A DNA stretch of 64,000 nucleotides. Source: Synechococcus sp. WH 7805 (GTDB lineage Bacteria > Cyanobacteriota > Cyanobacteriia > PCC-6307 > Cyanobiaceae). Below the pieces are notes generated by a model, which ran no database searches, was not told where the DNA came from, and saw only the letters and a list, made by a program, of their open reading frames with translations. The stretch is taken from assembly GCF_000153285.1 (NCBI RefSeq), contig NZ_CH724168.1, forward strand, positions 169,823 through 233,822, in the 5' to 3' direction. How positions within the stretch are numbered: the first letter of the stretch is position 1; each line of letters begins with the position of its first letter. A program made the position numbers and the translations under genes. Shown in pieces: positions 51,849 to 61,607 of this stretch.

Positions 51849-52639
51849 ACAAGCGAAGGGGTGGATTGTTGTTGGTTGAATTGCTCCCTCAAAGGTGCCT
51901 GATGCAGTTCCAGTGCTTCATCACTGAGAAGGCAATCGTGAATGGTTGATTCAATTCCAGGGCTGTTGAGGGCTTTGCCTTGCACCACCAGCTCCGATGT
52001 GCGCTGTGGTCGACCCAGGGGTGGTAAAACATTCTTCAGCGGAAGAAACTGGGATGACGGCTGACTCACCATCCAGTTGCAGAGAAAAGCCCGGCCATCG
52101 GGAAGATTCATCAATGCTTTTGCCCGGTAGACGTCCCCATAGGCGCCATTGACCAGCTCAAACCAGAAACTGCTGAGGCTGTTGGGATCCCAAACTTGGC
52201 CATGAAGGTTGAGAGACCATGATTCAAGTCGGGTAAATCTGAGGGTGTCCTGATCGGGAAGTTCGGCATCACACCCGAAGTTCAACACGCGTTGTGGGCT
52301 GAGATTCATCCCGCTCAAAGTGTTCAGCAGTGAGGGATCAGCTCCCTCGATCCCAACGGTCTTGGGTGGATGGAACTGCGGCCATTCGATCAGGGTGAGT
52401 TGATCTTTCTGTGGCTCTTGAACAAGCTCAGCATTGACTTCCGCCTGTTGCAAATCAGGAATTTGATCTGTCAACCAAGCCCTGTCGATGCCAACGTTAT
52501 CGGCCTGTTCCAGCTCGTTTGATGAGTGGCCGTGCAGCGGCAGATAGGCCTTGGGCCCAGAATGGTTTTGAAGAGTGTTGAGGATCCAGTTGGTTTTCCC
52601 GCAGCCGGGAGGCCCTGTGATCAGCCAAATGTGCCCCAT
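51845..52639 (-). CDS. Divergent CobW/COG0523-type P-loop protein
   Basis: Starting at 52639 (MGHIWLITGPPGCGKTNW), the P-loop G-x(4)-GKT is at residues 8-15. The C-terminal third resembles the CobW C-terminal domain (VYRAKALMNLPDGRAFL ...). The CxCC metal site normally seen after the P-loop in COG0523 metallochaperones is absent; only one cysteine (FGCDAE) sits in the middle. Length is 264 residues. It heads an operon with two phosphoesterases, behind a Zur-like box, which points to zinc deficiency. Confidence 0.65.
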   Translation of the reverse strand: MGHIWLITGPPGCGKTNWILNTLQNHSGPKAYLPLHGHSSNELEQADNVGIDRAWLTDQIPDLQQAEVNAELVQEPQKDQLTLIEWPQFHPPKTVGIEGADPSLLNTLSGMNLSPQRVLNFGCDAELPDQDTLRFTRLESWSLNLHGQVWDPNSLSSFWFELVNGAYGDVYRAKALMNLPDGRAFLCNWMVSQPSSQFLPLKNVLPPLGRPQRTSELVVQGKALNSPGIESTIHDCLLSDEALELHQAPLREQFNQQQSTPSLV

Positions 52640-52678
52640 GGCAGTCAGTCGGTTGGCCAGCCACCGCCGATGGCTGGA

Positions 52679-52695
52679 AATGAGAATCATTCTTA
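52679..52695. promoter_or_regulatory. Zur-like box before CobW-type operon
   Basis: AATGAGAATCATTCTTA contains the inverted repeat AGAAT-C-ATTCT and shares 13 of 15 core positions with the znuA box. It lies 40 bases upstream of the minus-strand start at 52639, in the expected promoter space. Confidence 0.65.
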
Positions 52696-52746
52696 CTTTG
52701 GCAGCGTTGGCCTCGCCTGTCCACGCTCGATACCAGAAAACACGTT

Positions 52747-52930
52747 GAAGCTGCTCCTGCGCGGCTGCTGGCAACGTTCTGTTTTTCGGAACGCTTCACG
52801 GGTTGGCCTCTATGCCTTTGATCAGGCGCTGCTGCAATCAGCGCGAGTTTTTGGCAGCGGCACTGGGATTCGCAGTAATGGCGGTGGTGGCTGTTTGGAC
52901 TTGAGTTCAGAGAAGGTTCTGTGCCTGTGA
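52747..52930. repeat. Direct repeat left of RTX gene
   Basis: This block is similar to 54155-54355 in the same orientation, sharing GCGCTGCTGCAA, GGCACTGGGATTCGC, ATGGCGGTGGTGG and CTTGAGTTCAGAG. Small indels change the frame, so it may be the remnant of a duplicated gene end. It fills the gap upstream of the CobW-type operon. Confidence 0.7.
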
Positions 52931-52978
52931 TTGCGACACAGATTTTTAGAATGAATTGATCATATTCAATCCAAATGC

Positions 52979-54136
52979 TTACCAAACAGGAAACGTGTCT
53001 GATAGTGGGTCTGTAAAGACCAAATCTGCCTGAATATCAAACACTGTGCTCGTAGTGGCAATTAGATCTCCACCCAGTAAAATAATTTTATTGCTTACAA
53101 ATGTATACTCCTCAACAGAGCCATTGAGTTGAATTTTGTCAGCTCCAGACTCGAAATCTAAGATCGTTGCAAACCCATCACCCTGATAGAATTTTTCTTC
53201 AGCTGTTCCCAGAATGAATATGTCAGCATTAGAGCCTCCAAAGAGTTGATCAAAATCACTAGCACCTAATTTAGACCCCGTTCCATTAATAATATCTTGA
53301 CCCTGCCCACCCTGAAGAACATCATCACCGTTACCTCCAACCAGACTGTCGGATCCGCGATTCCCCCAAAGGGTATCTTTTCCATTTCCCCCAAACAGGC
53401 GATCGCTTCCCATGCCTCCGGTCAAAGTGTCACGTCCCTTGCCTCCTTGAAGGAAATCATCTCCTCTTTCACCACTCAGATCGTTGGCAAAGGCATTGCC
53501 TTGAATGACATCATCTAAATTGGTTCCGATAACATTGTTGAAATTAACAACCTGGATGTCAAACGGACCAATGTTAGATGAGGCGATATTGACGGTCAAT
53601 CTTTCAGCACTGAGATCAATATTAAATGATGCATTGTTGTCATTGTCGAAGAATGCTCCATCGGAGACCCCATCAATGCTATTGGATTGACTTGCATCTC
53701 CGATCACGGTTTCGATCGACAGAAGAATGTCGGTTCCGAAATCGAGCTTGAAGATTTGCCCCATTTCCAAAAGTGTAATAGGTGCGCCCAGACTGCTGTA
53801 GTCCGCTACATCAGCAGATCCACTCCCTCCATCAATAATGTCATCTCCTCTGTCTCCAATAATGGTGTCATTACCCTTCCCTGCTTTGGCTATATCGTTT
53901 CCCGGCCCCCCGTTGATGACATCATCCCCGGCGCCTCCTTCAACGCGATCGTCGCCTGCCTCTCCCAGTAAAAGATCATCGCCTCGCAAACCATTAATTG
54001 TGTCGTTTAAGTCTCGACCAAAAATTTGATCGCTACCACGCGACCCATTGATGATATTGCTTTGTGCAAGAGGGTCGATAATTAGCAAAACGGTAACCCA
54101 GAGCAATAATCTGTATTTTACCCGGATCCATCTCAC
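52979..54136 (-). CDS. RTX (haemolysin-type calcium-binding repeat) protein
   Basis: An N-terminal hydrophobic segment ([14 protein letters not shown]) is followed by many GGxGxDxUx nonapeptide repeats in two blocks (about 30-110 and 205-300), e.g. [24 protein letters not shown] and [11 protein letters not shown]. Between them lies a roughly 90-residue spacer. The C-terminus ([13 protein letters not shown]) is typical of type I secreted proteins. The calcium roll folds outside the cell. No HlyB/HlyD genes are nearby. It is AT-richer than its neighbours and bounded by direct repeats. Confidence 0.9.
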   Translation of the reverse strand: MRWIRVKYRLLLWVTVLLIIDPLAQSNIINGSRGSDQIFGRDLNDTINGLRGDDLLLGEAGDDRVEGGAGDDVINGGPGNDIAKAGKGNDTIIGDRGDDIIDGGSGSADVADYSSLGAPITLLEMGQIFKLDFGTDILLSIETVIGDASQSNSIDGVSDGAFFDNDNNASFNIDLSAERLTVNIASSNIGPFDIQVVNFNNVIGTNLDDVIQGNAFANDLSGERGDDFLQGGKGRDTLTGGMGSDRLFGGNGKDTLWGNRGSDSLVGGNGDDVLQGGQGQDIINGTGSKLGASDFDQLFGGSNADIFILGTAEEKFYQGDGFATILDFESGADKIQLNGSVEEYTFVSNKIILLGGDLIATTSTVFDIQADLVFTDPLSDTFPVW

Positions 54137-54154
54137 CGTACTGGGGTACCACGC

Positions 54155-54355
54155 ACTGAAAGTGCTGCTGCCTCACGAGCGTGACCGCCTGTTGGCACCT
54201 TTCTGTTGTTCGGAACCCTTCACGGGGGCCTCCACGCCTTTGATCTGGCGCTGCTGCAACCACGGGAGTGTCTGGCAGGGGCACTGGGATTCGCGGTGAT
54301 GGCGGTGGTGGTTGTCTGAACTTGAGTTCAGAGCAGGCTCTATTCCTGTGCCAGT
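54155..54355. repeat. Direct repeat right of RTX gene
   Basis: Second copy of the block at 52747-52930. In this copy one frame reads LHGGLHAFDLALLQ ... ALGFAVMAVVVV and stops at 54319, which may represent the original gene end; the left copy has lost that frame. The remaining bases to 54509 show no gene. Confidence 0.7.
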
Positions 54356-54509
54356 GATATTAAGTTGTGTTTTGATGATTATCCCAAGGTCAATATGGCT
54401 TGATACACATTAATCACTGTCTTGGATCGGATGCCAGTCTGATGTTCTGATTCCGAACTGATCCTGTAGTTCTTGATTCGTGCTTGGCCGCATTGGTTAT
54501 GGTTTGGTG

Positions 54510-54800
54510 ATGAGTATCGATTTGCAATTAGTTGTCTCCCGAGGCACTGCACGTGGCCTTATTAATGGCTCTTCCGCTGCTGATTATGGAGAGGTGATTT
54601 CACTTTGCAAAGTGCTTTATCTTGAGGGGGATTACCAGCTGGCAGCTGATCTTCTTGAGTTGGCCAAGTCTTTGCAGCCAACTTCATTAGAACTTGCCGA
54701 ATTCGGCTCCATTGATGAGTCTTCTCTAAGGATGAAGGGTGCTTGGGAGGGCATGACCAGACACTCTCCCCCGGTTGCAAATCCTAGGTTTAAGGGTTGA
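54510..54800 (+). CDS. Hypothetical protein, 96 residues
   Basis: MSIDLQLVVSRGTARGL starts a soluble helical protein with YLEGDYQLAADLLELAKSLQP, which looks like one tetratricopeptide-like helix pair. An ATG at 54480 is also in frame. No other domain; function unknown. Confidence 0.55.
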   Translation: MSIDLQLVVSRGTARGLINGSSAADYGEVISLCKVLYLEGDYQLAADLLELAKSLQPTSLELAEFGSIDESSLRMKGAWEGMTRHSPPVANPRFKG

Positions 54801-55035
54801 GTCGATTGCCCTGCTGACCGTTGCGGTCACTTGGTTCCTTGTGGCATGCACAGGTCAGAGGGGCCCGTCCTTCAGTTGTTCCTGGATTTTGGGTAGGAGT
54901 GAGCAATGGTGGGCAACGGAGGCTGTTTGTTAAGGCCCCTTCGCCGGCTCTCAAAGTTGAATTTGCTTCTTTGTTTAAGCAGTTCGTGTGAATCTGAAAT
55001 TTTCAAGACAATGGGTGTGACATTGCCCTTACAAC

Positions 55036-55623
55036 GTGCGCGCACTGTTTCTCTGCTGTGCTGTTCTTTGCGTGAGTGCTCAGGGGCTTCTCACCCCAGC
55101 TGCTTTGGCCCACTCCGGTCATGGCGATGAGTTTGTCCAGAACGGTGAGGTTGATCAGGTGAAGGCATCGCCTGATCAGGATCAGCTCCTTGGGATCGTC
55201 ACGGATGCTCCCCAGAGCGGGCCTGATGGGCAATTGACGGTGCCGAGCGTTGCTGTTGTTGATGCTGCTGGGAAACCTCTGGTGTTTGTACGCAGCGGTA
55301 GCACGTACGACCCGGTGTTCGTACGTCTCGGGGCGGCAACGAATGACCGCACGGTTGTTCTGGAGGGTGTGACTGCCGATGAACAGGTGGTTGTTTCAGG
55401 AGCTCTTTCGCTTTACGCCGAGTCTCAGAAGCAGGATCGTGTTCCGGTTGAAAAGAGTCCAACAAGCACGGCAATGGCCGAATCGGGCCAGGCTGCAGTT
55501 GAGCCTGTAGAAAACATTGCCCCTGCATGGATTCTCCCCGGAGGCATCGTTGTTGCTGTGTTGTTCATTCTCGGTGTGGTGGTCGGAGTTCGCAGTCGTG
55601 GTTCTGGATCCAAGCAAGGTTGA
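55036..55623 (+). CDS. Short periplasmic adaptor (CzcB/HlyD C-terminal type) of RND pump
   Basis: A GTG start gives a signal peptide ending ALAHSGHGDEF, a His-rich start seen in cyanobacterial CzcB-like proteins. The remaining part covers only the membrane-proximal and barrel portion (VPSVAVVDAAGKPLVFV, VLEGVTADEQVVVSGALSL). A C-terminal membrane helix (about 165-188) replaces the usual N-terminal anchor. The coiled-coil hairpin and lipoyl domain of normal adaptors are missing. It is followed by the RND gene after 12 bases. Confidence 0.75.
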   Translation: MRALFLCCAVLCVSAQGLLTPAALAHSGHGDEFVQNGEVDQVKASPDQDQLLGIVTDAPQSGPDGQLTVPSVAVVDAAGKPLVFVRSGSTYDPVFVRLGAATNDRTVVLEGVTADEQVVVSGALSLYAESQKQDRVPVEKSPTSTAMAESGQAAVEPVENIAPAWILPGGIVVAVLFILGVVVGVRSRGSGSKQG

Positions 55624-55635
55624 TCGGATGCATCA

Positions 55636-58600
55636 ATGTTGACCAAGCTGCTCAATTCCATCCTGCGTGGTTCGATTACACGCCGTTGTCTCGTTGTTGT
55701 TTGCTCGATTCTGATCAGTGTTTGGGGCGTTCTGAATGTTGTTCAGATGCCTCTGGATGTATTCCCCCCCTTTGCGCCGCCGCAGGTGGAGATTCAAACG
55801 GCTGCTCCTGGTCTTGCACCGGAGCAGATTGAGCTCCAGATCAGTGCGCCCATCGAAGCTGCTGTGAATGGTTTGCCTGGGGTGGATGTGGTGCGTTCCG
55901 CATCCAAACCTGGTCTTTCGATGGTGCAGGTGGTGTTTCGTGACGCATCACAGTTGCAGAACGCCCGGCAGTTGGTGTCGGAACGTTTGCAGCAGCTCCG
56001 CGCCCAGTTGCCAGCGTCGGCCGGTTCGCCTGACATTTCCCCACCCCTTTCGCCCCTCGGCACGGTTCTCCAATACGCCTTCACGCTGCCTGATTCGGCG
56101 ACGGCAGATGAGCAATTGCGATTGCGCTCGTTGGTTCAAACCACGTATGAGAATGCGTTGCTCGCCATCCCTGGCGTTGCCCAGGTGACCATCTACGGCG
56201 GTGACCTGCCGCAGACACAAGTGCAGCTGAATCTGGAGGCTCTGCAGCAGCGCAATCTTGCTCTCACTGATGTCGTTGAGGCAGCTCGCGCATCGCAGTT
56301 CAACGGCCGCGGTGGTGTTCAGATTGCTGGCGGGCAAGAACGTTTAATCCTTCCTCCCCCCATCAGCACGGCCAGTGATGATCTGGAAAAGACACCGTTG
56401 CGTTCAGCCACAGATCAGATCATCGCTTTGGGCGGTGTCGCTGAGATTCGCCCCGGTGCTGCCTTGCGGCGTGGAGAAGCCTCCTTCAATGCCAAGCCCG
56501 CTGTGGTGTTGATGATCAACAAGCAGCCCGATGTGGACACCCCGCAGCTGACGAAAGCTGTGGAACAACGGGTTGAACAGCTGAATGACTCCCTGCCGAA
56601 GGATGTGGTGGTGAGCCAGACGTTCCGTCAGGCCCAGTTCATCGATAGTGCGATCCGCAATGTGAGCGAATCACTGGTGCTGGGCGTTGTGATTGTGGCG
56701 GCTGTGCTTGTGCTTTTTCTGATGAACTGGCGCACCGCTGTGATCACCCTCAGTGCCATCCCGTTGTCGTTGTTGGTTGGCCTGTTGTTGATGCGGGGGC
56801 TTGGGCTTCAGCTCAACACCATGACCCTTGGTGGTTTGGTGGTGGCCATTGGATCGGTGGTCGACGATGCCATCGTTGACATGGAGAACTGCTACCGGGG
56901 GCTGCGCCGTAATCGGCAGTTGCCGTTGCCCCAAGACCCCTTGGAGGTGGTGTTTCGCACCTCGGTGGAGGTGCGTCAGCCGGTGCTGTTTTCCACCTTG
57001 ATCATCGTTGTGGTGTTTGCTCCAATCTTCACGCTCACGGGCGTGGAAGGACGCATTTTTATGCCGATGGGCATCGCCTACGTGATGTCGATCCTGGCAT
57101 CGACGCTCGTCGCATTCACCCTTTCACCGGCCCTCTGTGCTCTGTTGCTGAGTCGGGCGCCACTGCCGGCTGAAAGCTCCTGGGTTGAGCGGACTGCGGT
57201 ACGGCTCTACAGCCCCATTCTGAATCTTGCTTTGATCACCCCACGGCGCGTCTTGGCGCTTGCCCTGGCAACGGTTGTGGCGGCTGTGTTGATTCTTCCA
57301 GGGCTTGGACGGGTGTTCTTGCCGGAGTTTCGCGAGCAATCGCTGGTGAATTCGATGGTTCTTTACCCCGGTGTGTCTCTCGAGATGACAAGCCGCGCAG
57401 GCACAGTTCTCTCCGAACGTCTCCAGTCCAGCGACGACGTCGACTGGATTCAGGTGCGCGCCGGGCGTGCCCCAGGAGATGCGGATGGCGCGGGAGTGAA
57501 TATTGCTCACGTCGATCTGGAATTAAGTGATCAGGCCATGGCTGATCGCCCCGCTGCCATCGCTCGTCTCCGTGAGGCCTTCCTCGCCCTACCGGGTGTG
57601 GCCCCCAACATCGGTGGGTTCATCTCCCATCGGATGGATGAAGTGCTCTCTGGCGTACGCAGTGCCATCGCCATCAAAATTTCCGGCCCTGATCTCAATG
57701 AACTGCGCCGTCTTGGTGAGCAGGTTCGTGATGCGGTGGGTGAGGTGCCAGGTGCGGTGGATCTTCAGCTTGAGCCTTTGCTGCCAGTGCCCCAGATCCA
57801 ACTGACGATTGATCGTGACCGGGCGCTTCAGGACGGGGTGGGGGTTGGAACGCTGGCAGAAGCCATCGACGTCGCTCTGCATGGTGCACTCATTAGCCCG
57901 GCTGAGCCCGCCAGTGGCCGTGATCCCTTGATCGTGACTCTGAGACCGGAACAACGTAGTGATCTCGATGCGTTGCGTCGCGTGCCGATTCGAACCGCTT
58001 CGGGAGTGCTCAAACCCTTAGGGGACTTTGTGTTGCTCACCTCGACCCGTGGCCCGAACGAGATCAACCGTGAGGATGTGGCTCGCCGGATTGTGGTGTC
58101 AGCCAATGTTTCCGGTCGCCCTTTGGGGCCGGTGGTGAATGACATTCGCAGCCAGGTAGCGACGTTGGTCCGGCTGCCTGTTGGCTACAACATCCGCTAC
58201 GGAGGCCAATTCGAATCAGAGCAACGGGCAACCCGTGCCTTGGTTCTCTACAGCCTCTTGGCCGCTGTGGTGATCGCCGGTTTGATGCTGGTGGCACTGC
58301 ACTCGTGGCCAGCCACAGTGGCGATCCTGATCAACCTGCCCCTGGCCCTGGTGGGTGGTCTGGTGGCTGTTCTGATCAGTGGTGGGGTGCTGTCGGTGGC
58401 TTCATTGATCGGTTTCATCACCTTGTTTGGAGTCGCCATTCGCAATGGCCTGTTGCTGGTGGACAACTTCAATCGGCGCCATCAAGGCGGTGAGCCACTG
58501 ATGGAGTTGATCCGAAACGGCAGCCTGGAGAGGCTCAATGCGATCTTGATGACGGCACTGACCTCGTCCCTCGGCATGTTGCCGTTGGCTCTTGCTTTTG

Positions 58601-58731
58601 GCGCCGGTAATGAAATCCTTCAACCCCTCGCCATCGTTGTGCTCGGGGGGCTGATCACCTCCACGCTGCTCACGCTGGTGGTGATTCCCGCTTTGTATGC
58701 CCGCTATGGGCGTTGGCTTCTTCCTTCATGA
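55636..58731 (+). CDS. Heavy-metal-type RND efflux pump
   Basis: The 1031-residue protein has the 12-helix RND layout with two large periplasmic loops. Helix 4 carries GSVVDDAIVDMENCYRGL, the V-D-x-A-I-V-D-x-E-N box of the heavy-metal-efflux (CzcA/CusA) family; the acidic residues relay protons. An FxPxFT-like FAPIFTLTGVEGRIF follows helix 6. The ion is not readable; the family moves Zn, Co, Cd, Cu or Ag. The adaptor is encoded just upstream; no outer-membrane channel gene is present here. Confidence 0.9.
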   Translation: MLTKLLNSILRGSITRRCLVVVCSILISVWGVLNVVQMPLDVFPPFAPPQVEIQTAAPGLAPEQIELQISAPIEAAVNGLPGVDVVRSASKPGLSMVQVVFRDASQLQNARQLVSERLQQLRAQLPASAGSPDISPPLSPLGTVLQYAFTLPDSATADEQLRLRSLVQTTYENALLAIPGVAQVTIYGGDLPQTQVQLNLEALQQRNLALTDVVEAARASQFNGRGGVQIAGGQERLILPPPISTASDDLEKTPLRSATDQIIALGGVAEIRPGAALRRGEASFNAKPAVVLMINKQPDVDTPQLTKAVEQRVEQLNDSLPKDVVVSQTFRQAQFIDSAIRNVSESLVLGVVIVAAVLVLFLMNWRTAVITLSAIPLSLLVGLLLMRGLGLQLNTMTLGGLVVAIGSVVDDAIVDMENCYRGLRRNRQLPLPQDPLEVVFRTSVEVRQPVLFSTLIIVVVFAPIFTLTGVEGRIFMPMGIAYVMSILASTLVAFTLSPALCALLLSRAPLPAESSWVERTAVRLYSPILNLALITPRRVLALALATVVAAVLILPGLGRVFLPEFREQSLVNSMVLYPGVSLEMTSRAGTVLSERLQSSDDVDWIQVRAGRAPGDADGAGVNIAHVDLELSDQAMADRPAAIARLREAFLALPGVAPNIGGFISHRMDEVLSGVRSAIAIKISGPDLNELRRLGEQVRDAVGEVPGAVDLQLEPLLPVPQIQLTIDRDRALQDGVGVGTLAEAIDVALHGALISPAEPASGRDPLIVTLRPEQRSDLDALRRVPIRTASGVLKPLGDFVLLTSTRGPNEINREDVARRIVVSANVSGRPLGPVVNDIRSQVATLVRLPVGYNIRYGGQFESEQRATRALVLYSLLAAVVIAGLMLVALHSWPATVAILINLPLALVGGLVAVLISGGVLSVASLIGFITLFGVAIRNGLLLVDNFNRRHQGGEPLMELIRNGSLERLNAILMTALTSSLGMLPLALAFGAGNEILQPLAIVVLGGLITSTLLTLVVIPALYARYGRWLLPS

Positions 58732-58959
58732 CCTCGACCTCCGTTTTAGGACCCAAAGATCGCCGTGCATCCAGACCTTGATGTGTTCTTCGCTGTGTTG
58801 CCAACGCAGGCAGATTGCCGGGTTAGGAAGACGTGATCCGATCATGGATTTGTCGTGGGTTGTTCGAACAAGCCATCCATCAATAGACAAGTTCAATGCA
58901 ATGCATCTGGAAACAAGCGGTTTGCTGGTTTGAGTGTTCGCAGTCCATTTGGAGGTCAC
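58726..58959 (-). CDS. Hypothetical protein, 77 residues
   Basis: The C-terminal half (LSIDGWLVRTTHDKSMIGSRLPNPAICLRW, then WMHGDLWVLKRRSRS) looks like a small conserved beta-sheet protein with many aromatic residues. It overlaps the RND stop by 6 bases in convergent orientation. No family recognised. Confidence 0.45.
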   Translation of the reverse strand: MTSKWTANTQTSKPLVSRCIALNLSIDGWLVRTTHDKSMIGSRLPNPAICLRWQHSEEHIKVWMHGDLWVLKRRSRS

Positions 58960-59118
58960 GATTGAAATGACTGGATACCATTCACATTTTCTTAGCTTGT
59001 CATGCTTTGCTCGTCATCGATTTCTCATAGCCAAGGAGACCAATGGCCTTCAGAGAATCAGCACGATTGGGACCATGAACCGTGACACATCATCAGCTTT
59101 ATCCTTAAACTCAGACTA

Positions 59119-60231
59119 GTGATGTGTTGTTTGATGGTTCGCGCTCTACCCCTCGTTCTGATGGCACCTCTCAGCGCTTTGTGCGTTGAGGCTTCGGCAA
59201 CAGTTCGCTTTCATGATTTTGTCGATGCAAGCAACGATGCCAATCAGTCGGATTTAGTTCAACAGACAGCCGTCATTGCTAGTAATAAAGGCGATGGCGA
59301 ACTCAGCGCGTCAAGTGCCATTGTTGTCACCCAAGACAATTTCCCTCAGGCGTATAGCAATTTGCGCTTTGATGCGATCATCAAGCAGGCAGGTGGTGTC
59401 AATAAATTTTTGGAAATGCCAGTTGCCTCGAGCGACCCGGCAAAGCAGTTCGTCGTGCGAATGAACAGAGATACATTCTATTCTACTTCTGTTTTTGACA
59501 TGACCGGTGGTATTTACATCACTATTCCTGAAACTGATCAATATGTCTCGATTCAGGTGGTGGATGAAAATCATGAAACTCAACCCATGATTTACGGTCC
59601 TGGTAGGCACAGGCTTACAGCGAAGACAACTCACGCTTTCGTTGTTGTCAGAAGCCTTGATGACAATGCACGTCGTAACCTCGTCTCTGAGGTCAATTCA
59701 GCTAAGCCTTTCAGTGTTAAAAACTGGGATGATGAATCGTTTGAACAGGTTGCTGCGGCTGGAAATAATATTTTTTCGAAGGGTTATGATCAATCCAAGG
59801 CCTACAGTAACAAGGAAAGTGGGCAAACTGCCTTCATGAATTATGTTGGTGCCGCAGGAGGGTGGGGTGGCGCGATGGTTCAAGATAATGTGTACCAAAT
59901 TGGTCAATATCTAACCTCTGATGGTTGTTATGAAATGACCTTTCTGGACCCACAGGCCAGAGATTTTTGGTCTGCAACTGTCTACAATGGTGATGGCTAC
60001 CTCTTTAACGATAACGCGAACATCTCAAGTGAGATGAACCCTGCCAAAAATCAAGATGGCACTTATACCGTTCGGTTTGGATGTGACGGCCAGCCCAACA
60101 ATGTGCCTATTCGTGAAGGGAATTTAACGGGTCGATTTAACGTTGTCATGAGGCATTACGGACCTAGCGATATGGTGAAAACAGGCCAAAAGGGCTACAA
60201 TCCAACGCTTGACATTAAAAAAATTAAATAA
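59119..60231 (+). CDS. Secreted DUF1254/DUF1214 protein
   Basis: Signal peptide (about 1-24). The DUF1254 pattern follows: TQDNFPQAYSNLRFDAIIKQAGGVNKF, VRMNRDTFYSTSVFDM, then a DUF1214 C-terminal part (FWSATVYNGDGYLF, PNNVPIREG). The family occurs in the periplasm of marine bacteria, with unknown reaction. The start may be the ATG at 59134. The gene is AT-richer than its neighbours. Confidence 0.85.
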   Translation: MMCCLMVRALPLVLMAPLSALCVEASATVRFHDFVDASNDANQSDLVQQTAVIASNKGDGELSASSAIVVTQDNFPQAYSNLRFDAIIKQAGGVNKFLEMPVASSDPAKQFVVRMNRDTFYSTSVFDMTGGIYITIPETDQYVSIQVVDENHETQPMIYGPGRHRLTAKTTHAFVVVRSLDDNARRNLVSEVNSAKPFSVKNWDDESFEQVAAAGNNIFSKGYDQSKAYSNKESGQTAFMNYVGAAGGWGGAMVQDNVYQIGQYLTSDGCYEMTFLDPQARDFWSATVYNGDGYLFNDNANISSEMNPAKNQDGTYTVRFGCDGQPNNVPIREGNLTGRFNVVMRHYGPSDMVKTGQKGYNPTLDIKKIK

Positions 60232-60299
60232 CGGCATTGGTTTTTTGTTTGGTCCGTATCAATACGAAGTAGCGAATATTTTGCTGTGATGCTCAAGGG

Positions 60300-61607
60300 T
60301 TATGACCCCAAGATCGCTGTGCATTCAAGACGTTCTTGGCAAGCGTCACGCCGATGCAATCGAAGGCTGATCACTTGGGCGAGATAGCGCGCATCGTCAC
60401 TGACCCCGCAGAAGCGTCCGGAACCCCACGTATGCAGCCATGGCAAACCGATGAAATACAGACCAGCACTTTTGGTGACGCCGCGATCATGGGCCGGCAA
60501 CCCACTCCCATCAAAAACGGGCGCATCAATCCAGCTGAAATCGCTGCGATATCCCGTACACCAGATCACCGCAGCAAGGGGCTGAGTATTCAAATCAATG
60601 CCAGGGTCATCCACCGGTGAGGGTTGCCAACAGGGGGAATACGCCGGTTCGATCGGTGCATCGATCCCTTCTTGCTCAATCCAGTTGTCAATGCTGGTGC
60701 GGATGCGGCAATACACCGCATCGGCTTGATCGAGATTGGCAGCCAAGTCATCGGCGAAGCCGATCTGCTCCCTCGTGATCGTCGACAGTCGCCCATGCAA
60801 GTGCATTCCCTCCATGGCGCGTTGACGAAGATCAATCTCACGCCCGCCGTCACGTCCCGTGAGGTAGTGGTTCGTTTTTGCTCGAACGGATCGTGGCTCA
60901 GCATGATCGCTAATCGGCATGGCGTAGTACCCCATGCGATCCAGCCAATCCACAACGTCTTTGCCGCGATAGCGACGCGGAGATCGAGGTGCACGACCCA
61001 CACTCAGATGGACGGAACGACCCGCAAGATGGAGGTCTTCAGCGATCTGGCTACCTGATTGGCCATTGCCGACGACCAGGACTGGACCATCTGGGAGTGA
61101 CTCTGGGTTTCGGTAGGAGCGTGCATCCAGTTGCTGCACAGCAGCTGGAAGGCGTTCGGAGAATGGATGACGTCGGGGAATGTGATAGCCCCCAGTGGCA
61201 ACGATGACGTGTTCGGCTTCGATGACTCCCTCACTGGTGTCGAGTCGATACCCATTCACAATGGGGGTCAGCCGTGAGACAGCGACACCCTCGCGCAGAT
61301 CAGCGTTGACATGCTGAGCAAACCTCTGCAGGTAATCAACAATCGACGACTTGCCCATGAAGCCGCCTGGGTTGTCTCCGTTGTAAGGGAAATCGGGTAG
61401 GCGACATTGCCAGTTCGGTGTCACCAGGCAGAACGAATCCCAGCGCTGTTGATCCCAGGCGTACGCCACACGGTGCTTTTCGAGAACCAGCGGTCGTATC
61501 CCTTGTTGCTGCAACGCATAGGCAGCAGAAAGGCCAGCTTGGCCGGCACCGATGACGACTGCTGAACGGCGCTGAAGTGATGGATTGGATTCAGAAATCA
61601 CTTGCAA
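60300..61607 (-). CDS. Nit1C flavoprotein (MSMEG_0569-like)
   Basis: A flavin monooxygenase-like protein: FAD box VIGAGQAGLSAAYALQQQG, NADP box VLVVGNGQSGSQIAEDL and ATGGYHIPR. At 435 residues it is the size of TIGR04046 flavoproteins that accompany Nit1C clusters, and it points away from the MSMEG_0572 gene with a 165-base divergent gap. It would oxygenate a nitrogen-containing intermediate of that pathway. Confidence 0.85.
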   Translation of the reverse strand: MQVISESNPSLQRRSAVVIGAGQAGLSAAYALQQQGIRPLVLEKHRVAYAWDQQRWDSFCLVTPNWQCRLPDFPYNGDNPGGFMGKSSIVDYLQRFAQHVNADLREGVAVSRLTPIVNGYRLDTSEGVIEAEHVIVATGGYHIPRRHPFSERLPAAVQQLDARSYRNPESLPDGPVLVVGNGQSGSQIAEDLHLAGRSVHLSVGRAPRSPRRYRGKDVVDWLDRMGYYAMPISDHAEPRSVRAKTNHYLTGRDGGREIDLRQRAMEGMHLHGRLSTITREQIGFADDLAANLDQADAVYCRIRTSIDNWIEQEGIDAPIEPAYSPCWQPSPVDDPGIDLNTQPLAAVIWCTGYRSDFSWIDAPVFDGSGLPAHDRGVTKSAGLYFIGLPWLHTWGSGRFCGVSDDARYLAQVISLRLHRRDACQERLECTAILGS

